From NCBI GenBank assembly GCA_021775415.1, contig JAJFHV010000010.1, positions 62,001-126,000 on the forward strand: 64,000 bases of DNA, read 5' to 3'. Source of the DNA: Hyphomicrobiales bacterium (GTDB lineage Bacteria; Pseudomonadota; Alphaproteobacteria; Rhizobiales; Rhizobiaceae). The notes under the pieces were generated by a model that was not told the origin of the DNA, made no database searches, and saw only the letters and a program-made list of their open reading frames with translations. The position numbers and the translations under genes are program-made. The number at the start of each line of letters is the position of its first letter. Position 1 is the first letter of the stretch. Shown here in pieces: positions 18,617-27,945 of the stretch.

Positions 18617-20113
18617 TTGAAAAATTTTGAAGCCCTAGGGCTTTCTCCCATTTCGCTTAGAGCGCTCGATTCACTTGGATACGAAGATCCAACTCCTATT
18701 CAGCGCGAAGCTGTCCCCTTGATCCTTGCCGGTCATGACCTGATGGGCCTTGCCCAAACGGGCACCGGAAAGACAGCCGCTTTCGGCCTTCCGCTGATTC
18801 ACCAGCTGATTGCTGAAGGTGCAAAGCCCAACCCGAAATCAGCCCGCGCGCTGATCCTGGCCCCAACCCGTGAGCTGGCAAACCAGATTGCCGAAAACCT
18901 GCGCGGGTTTGTTCGAAAAACTCCGCTAAAGGTTGCCACCGTTGTTGGCGGTCAATCCATCAATGTCCAGATTCGCAACATGCATCGCGGCATTGACATT
19001 CTGGTTGCAACACCTGGCCGCCTGCTTGATCTTGTTGAGCGCAGGGCGATCTTTCTCAACACAGCAAAGTTTCTGGTGCTTGATGAAGCCGACCAGATGC
19101 TGGACCTGGGGTTCATCCATGCCCTTCGTAAAATTGCCAAACTGCTTGGCACTCCGCGTCAAACATTGCTGTTTTCAGCAACCATGCCAAAGCAGATTGC
19201 TGAACTGGCGCAAGCCTATCTGACTGACCCGGTGCGTATTGAAATGACCCCTTCAGGGCGTGCGGCAGACAAAGTAAGTCAGTCGGTCCATTTTGTGCAT
19301 CAACGTGCCAAGACTGAGCTTTTGAAAAATTGCCTGATTGAGCGACGTGATGATCTCTCTTTGGTATTTGCACGTACCAAACACGGTGCAGAAAAGCTGA
19401 TGAAACATCTGGTGGAATGTGGCTTCAAGGCAAATTCCATTCACGGCAACAAGAGCCAAGGTCAACGCGACCGGGCTATCCGGGCATTCAAGAGCGGCGA
19501 AACGCGCGTTTTGGTGGCAACGGATGTGGCTGCACGCGGTATCGACATCTCCGGTGTCAGTCATGTGTACAATTTTGATCTGCCTGAAGTACCAGAAAAC
19601 TATGTTCACCGAATTGGACGTACCGCACGAGCTGGTAGAGAAGGTGCAGCAATAGCATTTTGTGCTCCAACGGAAATCCATCTCCTGAAGGCTATTGAAA
19701 AATTGATGGGTATCTCGATTGACGTTGCCAGTGGTGAACGCGGTGAGGACGAACGTCCAACCAAGGGGCGGAGTAATAACCGCAACTCACGTGGGCGTTC
19801 CAACGGTCCAAAACAACATCAACCAGGTCGTCGAAGCAAACACAAACGGCCGAACCAATCCCGGTTCAAGCCAGATGCGCCGGAAGGCGAAAGGTTAGCA
19901 ACCGAAGCTTCCTCCGCCAATCCGCAAAAGCGCAAGAACAGACGCAATGGTGCTGGTGCGGCTAACGCCAATTCAGAATCCGGTTACGGCGTGAAAAACC
20001 AGCCCGCCGGCAATCGCGGGCAACAGCGTCCAAATGGCAATCGCGGAAATTCGCAATCAGCCAACCCGAACAAAAAACGTCGGTGGAACAAGAGAAAACC
20101 TGTAGCAGCTTAA
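18617..20113 (+). CDS. DEAD-box RNA helicase (RhlE-like)
   Basis: A 498-residue ATP-dependent RNA helicase with all core motifs: the Q motif region (DPTPIQREAVP), AQTGTGKT, PTRELANQIA, VLDEADQML, SAT, and HRIGRTARAG. After about residue 370 comes a basic, Asn/Arg/Gly-rich disordered tail typical of RhlE-type helicases, which act in ribosome assembly and RNA turnover. The start is taken as TTG 18617 with AAGG seven bases before it, which yields the family's usual beginning (KNFEALGLSP); the frame continues upstream to 18545 without a site. Its stop overlaps that of ppx by four bases. Confidence 0.9.
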   Translation: MKNFEALGLSPISLRALDSLGYEDPTPIQREAVPLILAGHDLMGLAQTGTGKTAAFGLPLIHQLIAEGAKPNPKSARALILAPTRELANQIAENLRGFVRKTPLKVATVVGGQSINVQIRNMHRGIDILVATPGRLLDLVERRAIFLNTAKFLVLDEADQMLDLGFIHALRKIAKLLGTPRQTLLFSATMPKQIAELAQAYLTDPVRIEMTPSGRAADKVSQSVHFVHQRAKTELLKNCLIERRDDLSLVFARTKHGAEKLMKHLVECGFKANSIHGNKSQGQRDRAIRAFKSGETRVLVATDVAARGIDISGVSHVYNFDLPEVPENYVHRIGRTARAGREGAAIAFCAPTEIHLLKAIEKLMGISIDVASGERGEDERPTKGRSNNRNSRGRSNGPKQHQPGRRSKHKRPNQSRFKPDAPEGERLATEASSANPQKRKNRRNGAGAANANSESGYGVKNQPAGNRGQQRPNGNRGNSQSANPNKKRRWNKRKPVAA

Positions 20114-21573
20114 CCTGCTACCTTTATCTGAATCTCGCATCGAGCTTCACGGGCAAGCTGCTCAACGCGGGATTCAATACGTTCACCAACGAGCTGAGCT
20201 AATTTTTTCGGGACCAGAATTCGAAACCTGGTCCCGGATATTTTCTCAAGCTTTACGTGTGGCAACACGCCGGAGATGGATGCAGAAAACAGATTTAGCA
20301 CCCTGAACATTGCAGCTACCAACCGGGCGCGCTCCACGAGCCTTGACGGCGCAAGACTGGCAATTGCTGGAGCAACAGCCTTCGAGCCAAGTCCCTGATG
20401 ACGGTGGAAATTGGCAATTGCCAGATAACCACGTCCTGCATGATCTATCCCACCAAATCCCGCATTTGAGATAATGCCTATGCTTTGCTCAGCCCGAAAA
20501 TCGGAATTCACCCTCCAGGCAATGTCAGCAAGATAGCAAGAAGCCAACCGATACCGTTGCTCATTAGCAGTTTCGTCAATGCCCAACGTGGAGAATGCAG
20601 AAGTTGTCCAGCTAGCCAGCTCTTCACAATACTCTGGCGAGCGTGCGCGCAGAATGGAGAGCTCTTTTGCTGCTTCCAGTAAACCATCCTTGCCACGCTC
20701 CTTTTCATCGAGAAGTGAAAACAAATACCCTTCACGTAATCCAGTCGCGGATGTGGTTATTTCCTGTGCCTTTAGGCGTGAAAGCACATTCGCCATCACA
20801 ATTGCCCCGTAGTGAACCAAGGCACGACGGTTCTTTGAAATCTCATCAATGCCCTTTAAATTATCGACTCCATTTTTTTCAATCTTGCGGCAAAACCGGA
20901 TGTATCGTGCTGCATCCACGCGATAATCATGCACCACATGCAAGGGATACTTAACCTGTGCCATGTGCAGACGGGCAAGCGAACGCCAAGTTCCGCCCAC
21001 GGCATAAAAAACCCTGGAATTTCCCGGCCAGTCGATTGGCACCTTTTTGAGCACCTTTTTGACAATGCGACCGGCAGCAACCGGGTCTCCCTCCGCCATA
21101 TTCATCAAGTGCAGGCCACCGAGTGGCAGGCTCACCCCGGTTTGGAATTGTCCATTAATACCGGTCAACTCAAGCGATCCGCCACCAAGATCACCTACAA
21201 TACCTTTGGGTTTATGAAATCCGCTTTTCACCCCCAGGGCCGCATATTCAGCCTCCATGCTTCCGGTGAGCAGAGTTACCGGCGTCCTGCAAGTGTTCTC
21301 AATCTTGCGGATAAATGCTGCACCGTTCTTTGCTTCACGCACAGCTGCAGTAGCCAACACATGAGTACTTCCGACACCTGCCTGGCGGCCAAGTGCTGCA
21401 AAGCGATTAATCGCGGCTAACGCCCTCTTCACCGCATCGTTCCCCATACGACCAGTACTCGAAACCTCAGCTCCCAGACCGCACAAGATTTTTTCGTTGA
21501 ATAGAATTGATGGTGCGCGGGTGAGGTCTTCATAAATTACCTGGCGCACCGAATTGGAGCCAACATCGATCAC
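20110..21573 (-). CDS. ppx: Exopolyphosphatase (Ppx/GppA family)
   Basis: A 487-residue Ppx/GppA phosphatase of the ASKHA fold. The phosphate-binding motifs are DVGSNS at the N-terminus and the second-domain GDLGGGSLEL near residue 145. It releases phosphate from polyphosphate chains, or removes the 5' phosphate of pppGpp; the two activities cannot be told apart here. The visible start GTG 21573 cuts into the first beta strand: homologues have several residues before VIDVGSNS, and the frame stays open upstream through the ppk stop with no ATG, GTG or TTG. Downstream of ppk, an operon of opposing enzymes. Confidence 0.88.
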   Translation of the reverse strand: MIDVGSNSVRQVIYEDLTRAPSILFNEKILCGLGAEVSSTGRMGNDAVKRALAAINRFAALGRQAGVGSTHVLATAAVREAKNGAAFIRKIENTCRTPVTLLTGSMEAEYAALGVKSGFHKPKGIVGDLGGGSLELTGINGQFQTGVSLPLGGLHLMNMAEGDPVAAGRIVKKVLKKVPIDWPGNSRVFYAVGGTWRSLARLHMAQVKYPLHVVHDYRVDAARYIRFCRKIEKNGVDNLKGIDEISKNRRALVHYGAIVMANVLSRLKAQEITTSATGLREGYLFSLLDEKERGKDGLLEAAKELSILRARSPEYCEELASWTTSAFSTLGIDETANEQRYRLASCYLADIAWRVNSDFRAEQSIGIISNAGFGGIDHAGRGYLAIANFHRHQGLGSKAVAPAIASLAPSRLVERARLVAAMFRVLNLFSASISGVLPHVKLEKISGTRFRILVPKKLAQLVGERIESRVEQLAREARCEIQIKVAG

Positions 21574-21622
21574 AGCAACGGCAAAATGTTCCGTATTTCG
21601 TCCCCGTGTAACCGGGCGTTTC

Positions 21623-23782
21623 TTAAATTTCAGAAGCTTTGCGATTGGCCAACTTTCCTGCAGGATTGGACATTAAACACTCTTGAGCATTAAATGATTC
21701 TGCCTCCTTGTTGGGAGAAATTTGCCGTGAAGACCCGTTTGGCAGGATTTCCCAGCTTTGCTGGTTGTCCAGAAAATTTGCTTTCATGATTTGATTAAGC
21801 ACCTTGTCGCGGATATCAGCGTCATCGAGCCGAACCATGGTCTCGATACGACGGTCGAGGTTGCGCGGCATCAAATCCGCAGACCCCATGTAGATCACGC
21901 TTTTGTCTGCCGGAAGAGACCGGCCATTTCCAAAACACAATATCCGACTGTGCTCAAGGAAACGGCCAACAATCGATTTTACCGTGATATTTTCTGACAT
22001 GCCCTGAACACAGGGACGCAAACAGCAAATACCGCGCACAACCAGTTCAATTTTTACTCCGGCCTGACTTGCCCGGTAGAATGCATCGATGATGTCGGGA
22101 TCAACAATTGCGTTCATTTTCCCCCATATATGCCCTTTGCGCCCGGCCTTTGCATGGGCCACCTCATTTTCGATCAACTCAATAAGTTTTGCACGCAGGG
22201 CAATCGGTGACACCGCAAGCGTTTCAAGCTTGGGTGGTTCCGCAAATCCAGTGATGAAATTAAACACCTGGGCAACCTCATGGGCGATTGCAGGCTTGGC
22301 GGAGAAGAATGACAGATCGGTATAAACCCTTGCTGTAACAGGGTGGTAATTGCCTGTGCCGATGTGAACATAACTTCTAAAAACACCGTCTTCGCGACGG
22401 ACAACCATGCTAAGCTTGGAGTGGGTTTTCCAACCGACAAACCCGAACACCACCTGCACGCCAGCTCGCTCCAGATCCCGGGCCCAGCGAATATTGGCTT
22501 CTTCGTCAAATCTTGCCTTTAGCTCAATCAGGGCCATTACTGATTTTCCGGCCTCGGCTGCTTCGATCAACGCTGCAACAATTGGGGAATCATTCGACGT
22601 GCGATACAGAGTTTGCTTAATTGCAACCACATCCGGGTCCCGTGCCGCCTGGGCCAGAAACTGGACCACCACATCAAAGGACTCATAGGGATGATGGAGG
22701 AGCAAATCCTTCTCGCCAATAGCCTGAAAACAATCACCATCGTGCTGACGAACAGCTTCGGGGAATCGCGGTGCAAAGGGGACGAACTTCAAATCCTTCC
22801 GCTCAATCTCAACAATCTCCGGCAGGTTTGTAAGGAGAAGCAAATCATCGATCAGTACGGTTTGAGCCGGGTCAATTTCCAATGCTGACGAAACAAAATT
22901 GCGTAGCCCCTCCGGCAACCCTTTGTCGAACTCCAGTCTTATAACCGAACCACGCCGACGTCGTTTCAAAGCGGTTTCAAAGGTTAGAACCAGATCTTCA
23001 GCCTCTTCCTCAATTTCAAGGTCGCTGTCCCGAATTACTCTGAAATTGCCGAATCCCCGCACTTCAAATCCGGGAAACAATCGATCGATGAAATGTTCAA
23101 TCAATTGATCAATGGCGACCAAATCGATTTGATCTTCGTTACGTTCCGGTAGTGGAATAAAGCGCTGCACAGCTTCCGGCAAACGAATGAACGCGGTCAT
23201 CTGCTTGTTGTCTTCAATCCGCTTGAGGTCAAATATCAGCGCATGGCCGCGATTGGGAATGAATGGAAACGGTAACGCCAAATCCATAGAAAGTGGTGTC
23301 AGAAGTGGAAAAACCCGGGTGGTGTAGTAATCTTCCAGCCAATTCAGCTTAGAAGGTTCAACTGCATCCGGGCTAACGATGTTGATGTTTTCTTCTGCCA
23401 GGTTTTCCACCATCGCCGACAAACAATCTTGCTGATTGTGCTGCAGCTCAATGACAGTCTCACCTATCGCCTCCAGTTGCTCAAGCGGTGTTAGGCCATC
23501 GACCGAACGCGTATCGACATTTTGATGCAACTGTGCAGTAAGACCGGCAACACGAACCATGAAGAATTCGTCCAGATTGCTCACGGATATCGACAAGAAC
23601 CGCAATCGTTCGAGCAGCGGGTTTTTTAAAGAGCGGGATTCCTGCAACACCCGGCGATTAAACTCGAGCCAGGACAACTCACGATTCATGAATCGTCCGG
23701 GATCAGAGAATATCTCAGCGTCAGTATACAATTCGACATCAGCCAGGATGCCGGTTTCCATTGGTGGATTGTGCGTGTTCAT
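21623..23782 (-). CDS. ppk1: Polyphosphate kinase 1
   Basis: A 719-residue PPK1 that reversibly polymerises ATP gamma-phosphate into polyphosphate. The N-terminal helical domain contains RELSWLEFNRRVL (about residues 33-45); the two phospholipase D-like domains carry the histidines, the phospho-accepting one in HIGTGNYHP and the second in EHSRIL. Length is right for the family. It is followed by ppx about 50 bases on, the pair setting polyphosphate levels, and preceded by hdaA. An acidic short N-terminal extension of about 30 residues is unremarkable. Confidence 0.95.
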   Translation of the reverse strand: MNTHNPPMETGILADVELYTDAEIFSDPGRFMNRELSWLEFNRRVLQESRSLKNPLLERLRFLSISVSNLDEFFMVRVAGLTAQLHQNVDTRSVDGLTPLEQLEAIGETVIELQHNQQDCLSAMVENLAEENINIVSPDAVEPSKLNWLEDYYTTRVFPLLTPLSMDLALPFPFIPNRGHALIFDLKRIEDNKQMTAFIRLPEAVQRFIPLPERNEDQIDLVAIDQLIEHFIDRLFPGFEVRGFGNFRVIRDSDLEIEEEAEDLVLTFETALKRRRRGSVIRLEFDKGLPEGLRNFVSSALEIDPAQTVLIDDLLLLTNLPEIVEIERKDLKFVPFAPRFPEAVRQHDGDCFQAIGEKDLLLHHPYESFDVVVQFLAQAARDPDVVAIKQTLYRTSNDSPIVAALIEAAEAGKSVMALIELKARFDEEANIRWARDLERAGVQVVFGFVGWKTHSKLSMVVRREDGVFRSYVHIGTGNYHPVTARVYTDLSFFSAKPAIAHEVAQVFNFITGFAEPPKLETLAVSPIALRAKLIELIENEVAHAKAGRKGHIWGKMNAIVDPDIIDAFYRASQAGVKIELVVRGICCLRPCVQGMSENITVKSIVGRFLEHSRILCFGNGRSLPADKSVIYMGSADLMPRNLDRRIETMVRLDDADIRDKVLNQIMKANFLDNQQSWEILPNGSSRQISPNKEAESFNAQECLMSNPAGKLANRKASEI

Positions 23783-23865
23783 AATTCCAGATTATCCTGC
23801 AAACTTGGCTTGGCATAGCTACAACATCTGCGGTGGTTAACCACAGAACTTTATAGTTTGATGAT

Positions 23866-24555
23866 CTACACCATTCCCAGTGCATCAAGCGCAGACGCCA
23901 CCATCCCTCGCGAAATTTTCGATCGCCGCGCTAGCGCTTCAGTGTCAATTACCTCAACCAAACGTCCTGCAGCTTCCAGGGAACGCTCCATCCGGGTCAT
24001 GCAATAATCCACAACCCGTGGCTCAACCAGCAATTGCCGGTCTGCAAACAGCTTTATGACAACCTGGCGTAGCAAGAAATCATCAGGCTCATGGAGCTCT
24101 ACAACCTGAGCTGCTTTAAGGCGTGACAGCAAATCCGGCAGGGAAATCTCCCACCGCGTTGGCAATTTTCGACTGGTAATGAGGCAGTACCCTTCGCCTT
24201 CCCGCACTGCGTTGATGAGGTGAAACAGAGCCGCCTCATCAAGATCACCTCGCCCTGTATCTTCAATCAGGATGCTCGATCCATTTGAGGCAGCTTGAAC
24301 CAGTTGCTCAATGGCCCGTCCAAGATTGGACAGAATGCAAACTTCGGAGCCTGATTTTGAAGCCCAGATAGCAGCAAGATGCGATTTTCCTGATCCCGCA
24401 GGCCCGGCGAGTATGGCAACCCTGCCCGGCCAGTCCGGCCACGCATCAATCATCGCCACGGCAGTTGCGTTGGCAGGACTTTCAATCAAATCCTCGCGGT
24501 CAAACGCTGCTTCCACCGGCAACCGCAAAGGAAGTTGTTTAGGGCCAGAACTCAT
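23866..24555 (-). CDS. hdaA: HdaA-like regulator of DnaA inactivation
   Basis: A 229-residue AAA+ protein resembling DnaA domain III without the DNA-binding domain. It starts with the clamp-binding-like segment KQLPLRLPVE, has Walker A as AGPAGSGKSH and a weak Walker B (SILIEDTGRGD). In Caulobacter the homologue HdaA, with the DnaN clamp, stimulates ATP hydrolysis by DnaA after initiation. The position between the AI-2E permease and ppk is the usual one in alphaproteobacteria and supports the call. No membrane segment. Confidence 0.85.
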   Translation of the reverse strand: MSSGPKQLPLRLPVEAAFDREDLIESPANATAVAMIDAWPDWPGRVAILAGPAGSGKSHLAAIWASKSGSEVCILSNLGRAIEQLVQAASNGSSILIEDTGRGDLDEAALFHLINAVREGEGYCLITSRKLPTRWEISLPDLLSRLKAAQVVELHEPDDFLLRQVVIKLFADRQLLVEPRVVDYCMTRMERSLEAAGRLVEVIDTEALARRSKISRGMVASALDALGMV

Positions 24556-24586
24556 TAAACTCGCTACTTGTGATGCTACATGCGCC

Positions 24587-25690
24587 CTATTTTTTTACCG
24601 TTTTTCGCGGTGCGGGCTTGCCACTGTATAACTCACTCTTCACGTACTGGCCAAGCCCAAAGCGGATAACAACACCAATGGCTGCCGCAGCCGGAACGGC
24701 AATCAACATGCCGGTAAAACCAAACAGCGAGCCAAATGCAAACAGGGCGAACATCAACCAAACTGGATGCAAACCCACTCGCTCGCCGACCAGTTTCGGC
24801 TGCAGGATGTTGCCCTCCAAAAATTGCCCGAGGCCAAAGACAACCGCAACTATAACAATTGGTATCCAGTCAGGCCAAAATTGCACCAGCGCAACGCCTA
24901 CGGAAAGAACAAATCCAACGATTGATCCGACAAATGGAATGAACGAAATCAAACCGGCAAATAAACCGATCAGCAATCCGAAATTAAGACCTAGAATGGT
25001 CAGGCTGATTGCGTAAAACAGACCGAGAATAATGCAGACAGTGCCCTGCCCCCGCACGAAGCCAGCGACTGCACGGTCAATGTCGGCGCAGATTTCCCGA
25101 ATGGTTTTTCGATGTTCGCGAGGCAACAATCCATCAACTCGGGAAACCATGTGATCCCAGTCAAACAGAAGATAGAAAGCCACCACTGGCGTAATCACAA
25201 GCAGGGATATCACATTGATTAGCGACTTGCCGGAACTCCAGATTTGCTGGATCACAGTAGCAAGCCATCCGGCCCCCTCTTTCATCAGGCCATTTACATT
25301 GTCTTGCAGTGATTTTCCTTCGATGCCAATCAGATCACGAAGCCAGGTGCTTTCGGTGGATGCAATCATGGCTTGAAGCCTGCTTACCAGATCAGGCAAC
25401 CGGTCCAGAAATCCTGCCACCTGATTTGCAAGGATCGGAACAACAACCATCAGCGTCAAGACGAAGACAACAAGAAACACGGCCAGAATGAATGTGGTCG
25501 CAAACAACCTGCTCACCCCCATTACTTCCAACCGGTCAGCCACGGGGTCAAGAAAATAGGCAAGCGCCATTCCCGCAATGAAAGGCAGGAGTATATCGCT
25601 GAACAACCAGATGAAGCCGATAAAGGCCGCGAAGGCGATCAACCAGAAGGTAATCTGTCTTTTGGCCTTCAGTGCAAAACTGTCGCTCAT
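24587..25690 (-). CDS. AI-2E family transporter (PerM-like)
   Basis: A 367-residue membrane protein with seven or eight helices in the AI-2E/PerM pattern: two helix pairs at the N-terminus, a soluble middle (about 110-215), and a hydrophobic C-terminal block containing [19 protein letters not shown]-like segments and the PFVGSIVG loop. Of two adjacent ATGs the second (25690) is seven bases from GGAG and preferred. Despite the family name, export of autoinducer-2 has been shown for few members and others are cation antiporters, so the substrate is open. Divergent from purM across 113 bases. Confidence 0.85.
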   Translation of the reverse strand: MSDSFALKAKRQITFWLIAFAAFIGFIWLFSDILLPFIAGMALAYFLDPVADRLEVMGVSRLFATTFILAVFLVVFVLTLMVVVPILANQVAGFLDRLPDLVSRLQAMIASTESTWLRDLIGIEGKSLQDNVNGLMKEGAGWLATVIQQIWSSGKSLINVISLLVITPVVAFYLLFDWDHMVSRVDGLLPREHRKTIREICADIDRAVAGFVRGQGTVCIILGLFYAISLTILGLNFGLLIGLFAGLISFIPFVGSIVGFVLSVGVALVQFWPDWIPIVIVAVVFGLGQFLEGNILQPKLVGERVGLHPVWLMFALFAFGSLFGFTGMLIAVPAAAAIGVVIRFGLGQYVKSELYSGKPAPRKTVKK

Positions 25691-25803
25691 CATTCTCTCC
25701 ACTGGAAAGGAAACTTGTGTTAGAGCACTCTCAAATTAGAGACTCACCGGGCAAACTTATCAGAAACAGTCCCATATGTTCCAGCGTTGGATCGGCAAGC
25801 AAA

Positions 25804-26874
25804 ATGAACTCCAATAAACCAGATAAATCCAATGGCCTCAGTTATTCTGATGCGGGTGTCGATATCGATGCGGGAAACGCCTTCGTTGAAGCAATCAAGC
25901 CTGCGGTAAAATCCACATCACGGCCAGGTTCCAATCCGGAGATCGGCGGATTTGGCGGCCTGTTTGACTTAAAAGCCGCGGGCTTTGACGACCCGGTTCT
26001 GGTTGCTGCCAATGATGGGGTTGGCACCAAGCTGAAAATTGCAATTGAGGCGGGCATACATTCAACTGTTGGGATTGATCTGGTTGCGATGTGCGTCAAT
26101 GATCTCATCGTGCAGGGTGCCGAACCGCTGTTCTTTCTCGACTATCTTGCCACAGGCAAACTCAATCTGGAGGAAGCCAAGCAAGTTGTCGAAGGCATTG
26201 CCGAAGGGTGTCGCCAGGCGGGCGCCGCACTCATTGGCGGTGAAACTGCCGAAATGCCCGGAATGTATCAAGATGCTGACTATGACCTCGCAGGGTTCTC
26301 CGTGGGGGCTGTCGAGCGTGAAAAAATTCTCCCCTCAAATGATATCTCGGATGGGGATGTCTTGCTTGGGCTTGGTTCATCCGGTGTGCATTCGAATGGA
26401 TTTTCTCTGGTGCGCCGTATCGTCGAACTCGAAGGGCTGGACTGGAATTCGCCGGCACCTTACGCGCCGGGCAAAGCGCTTGGCGAAGCACTGCTTGAAC
26501 CAACCCGCATCTATGTTCGTCCGCTTGTTGCGGCTCTTCGCGAAACCAATGCCATCAAGGCGCTGGCCCATGTTACCGGCGGAGGGTTCATCGAAAATAT
26601 CCCGCGCGTATTACCCGATAGTTTGGGAGCGGTGATCAATCTTGATGAGATTACTCCTCCTGCTGTATTTGGCTGGCTGGCGAAAGCTGGAGGAATTGAA
26701 GTCAAGGAAATGCTGCGGACCTTCAACTGCGGCATCGGCATGGTCATTGTAACAGCCCCGGAAAATGTCGGCACGGTCAGTGATGTGCTTACACGTGAGG
26801 GAGAAGAAGTCACACAAATTGGCCGGCTTTCAGCCGAAGGTGGGCTTAAATTTGAGGGCTCGCTAAAATGGTAA
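25804..26874 (+). CDS. purM: Phosphoribosylformylglycinamidine cyclo-ligase
   Basis: A 356-residue AIR synthetase making 5-aminoimidazole ribonucleotide from FGAM with ATP, the fifth step of purine synthesis. Typical segments are [14 protein letters not shown] near the start, the PG-rich loop before GGFGGLFDL, the ATP-binding [14 protein letters not shown] and [18 protein letters not shown] 25804 matches the family's start; an upstream open stretch to 25672 overlaps the divergent permease and is unlikely to be translated. It overlaps purN by seven bases, showing translational coupling. Confidence 0.96.
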   Translation: MNSNKPDKSNGLSYSDAGVDIDAGNAFVEAIKPAVKSTSRPGSNPEIGGFGGLFDLKAAGFDDPVLVAANDGVGTKLKIAIEAGIHSTVGIDLVAMCVNDLIVQGAEPLFFLDYLATGKLNLEEAKQVVEGIAEGCRQAGAALIGGETAEMPGMYQDADYDLAGFSVGAVEREKILPSNDISDGDVLLGLGSSGVHSNGFSLVRRIVELEGLDWNSPAPYAPGKALGEALLEPTRIYVRPLVAALRETNAIKALAHVTGGGFIENIPRVLPDSLGAVINLDEITPPAVFGWLAKAGGIEVKEMLRTFNCGIGMVIVTAPENVGTVSDVLTREGEEVTQIGRLSAEGGLKFEGSLKW

Positions 26875-27476
26875 CCCGAAAGCGGTTGGCGGTTTTGATT
26901 TCCGGCCGCGGTTCTAACATGGAAGCAATTCTTGCTGCGACTGCAGAAGAAGATTATCCCGCTGAAATCAGCCTGGTACTTTCCGATAATCCCGATGCTG
27001 CCGGGCTTGAGACTGCACGAGGGGCGGGTATTAAAGATTGTGCGTTTTCACGCAGGGATTTTGACAATCGCGAAGCGCATGAACACGCAATAATTTCAGC
27101 AATTGAAACGAGTAATGCCGATTTCGTTTGCCTGGCCGGGTTCATGCGGATCCTGTCTGCCCGTTTTGTTGAACGATTTGAAGGTAGACTGATCAACATT
27201 CATCCCAGTTTGCTCCCCGCCTACAAGGGATTACACACCCATGCTCGCGCACTAGCCGAGGGAGCAAAAGTTCATGGTTGCAGCGTTCACTTCGTAAATG
27301 CCCAAATGGATGGCGGACCGGTGATCGAGCAAATCTCTGTCCCGGTGCTCAAGGATGATGATGAGGCAAGTTTATCTGCTCGGGTGCTTGAAGCTGAACA
27401 CGAGCTCTATCCGCGAGTTATTCGCCAAATCGCAAATGGTTCGATTTCACTGAAAGGTGGCAAGGTTATCACTTGA
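26868..27476 (+). CDS. purN: Phosphoribosylglycinamide formyltransferase
   Basis: A 202-residue GAR transformylase using 10-formyl-tetrahydrofolate. It opens with [13 protein letters not shown] (phosphate loop), and the catalytic set is present: Asn and His in INIHPSLLP and the aspartate in QMDGGPVI. It completes the folate-dependent third step of purine synthesis, and purMN pairing is standard. The start lies within the last codons of purM. The last residues read into the region ahead of the secreted protein gene. Confidence 0.95.
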   Translation: MVTRKRLAVLISGRGSNMEAILAATAEEDYPAEISLVLSDNPDAAGLETARGAGIKDCAFSRRDFDNREAHEHAIISAIETSNADFVCLAGFMRILSARFVERFEGRLINIHPSLLPAYKGLHTHARALAEGAKVHGCSVHFVNAQMDGGPVIEQISVPVLKDDDEASLSARVLEAEHELYPRVIRQIANGSISLKGGKVIT

Positions 27477-27534
27477 CCAACTCTTCAGGTTGCGAAATGC
27501 TTCAGCCATACAAAATCAAGCCGGGAGCAATCCA

Positions 27535-27945
27535 GTGAAACATCTACTTGTTTTGGCCGCATTATCCGCCTTCACCATTACCGGTTTTATGGCTGGAAAG
27601 GCCGAAGCGTATGTGGTGTCTCCATCTTGCGAATCTTCGAAGGTTCTAACCAAGCTGAAGCGACAGTTCAATCAAACAGAAAAATTGTATTGGCATCGTG
27701 GCCACAGGATTTCGGAAATTCATTCCGCACACTTGCATTCCGACATGGCTAATTATGATTCACCAATTGGGCGGCAATATTGTCATGCGACAGCGATCTT
27801 CGATGATGGAAGCAAGCGTAAAATGCACTTCCTGATCGAGGACAATGCGGGTTTCGCAGGCTTTGGCTGGAACGTGGAATATTGCGTTCACGGGCTTGAT
27901 CCGTGGAAGTATTACGATGGCTATTGCAGGGTTTTAAGTCCGTAG
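27535..27945 (+). CDS. Small exported protein, uncharacterised
   Basis: A 136-residue exported protein I do not recognise. The start is GTG 27535, with GGGAG at 27523-27527, eight bases away, giving a clear signal peptide (KHLLVLAALSAF..., cleavage after AEA near residue 25). The mature part of about 110 residues has four cysteines (CESS, YCHA, EYCVHG, GYCRV), so two disulfides are possible, and many aromatic residues. The frame extends back over the purN end but the signal peptide argues for GTG. Its 3' end overlaps the convergent GH25 gene by 25 bases. Confidence 0.7.
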   Translation: MKHLLVLAALSAFTITGFMAGKAEAYVVSPSCESSKVLTKLKRQFNQTEKLYWHRGHRISEIHSAHLHSDMANYDSPIGRQYCHATAIFDDGSKRKMHFLIEDNAGFAGFGWNVEYCVHGLDPWKYYDGYCRVLSP

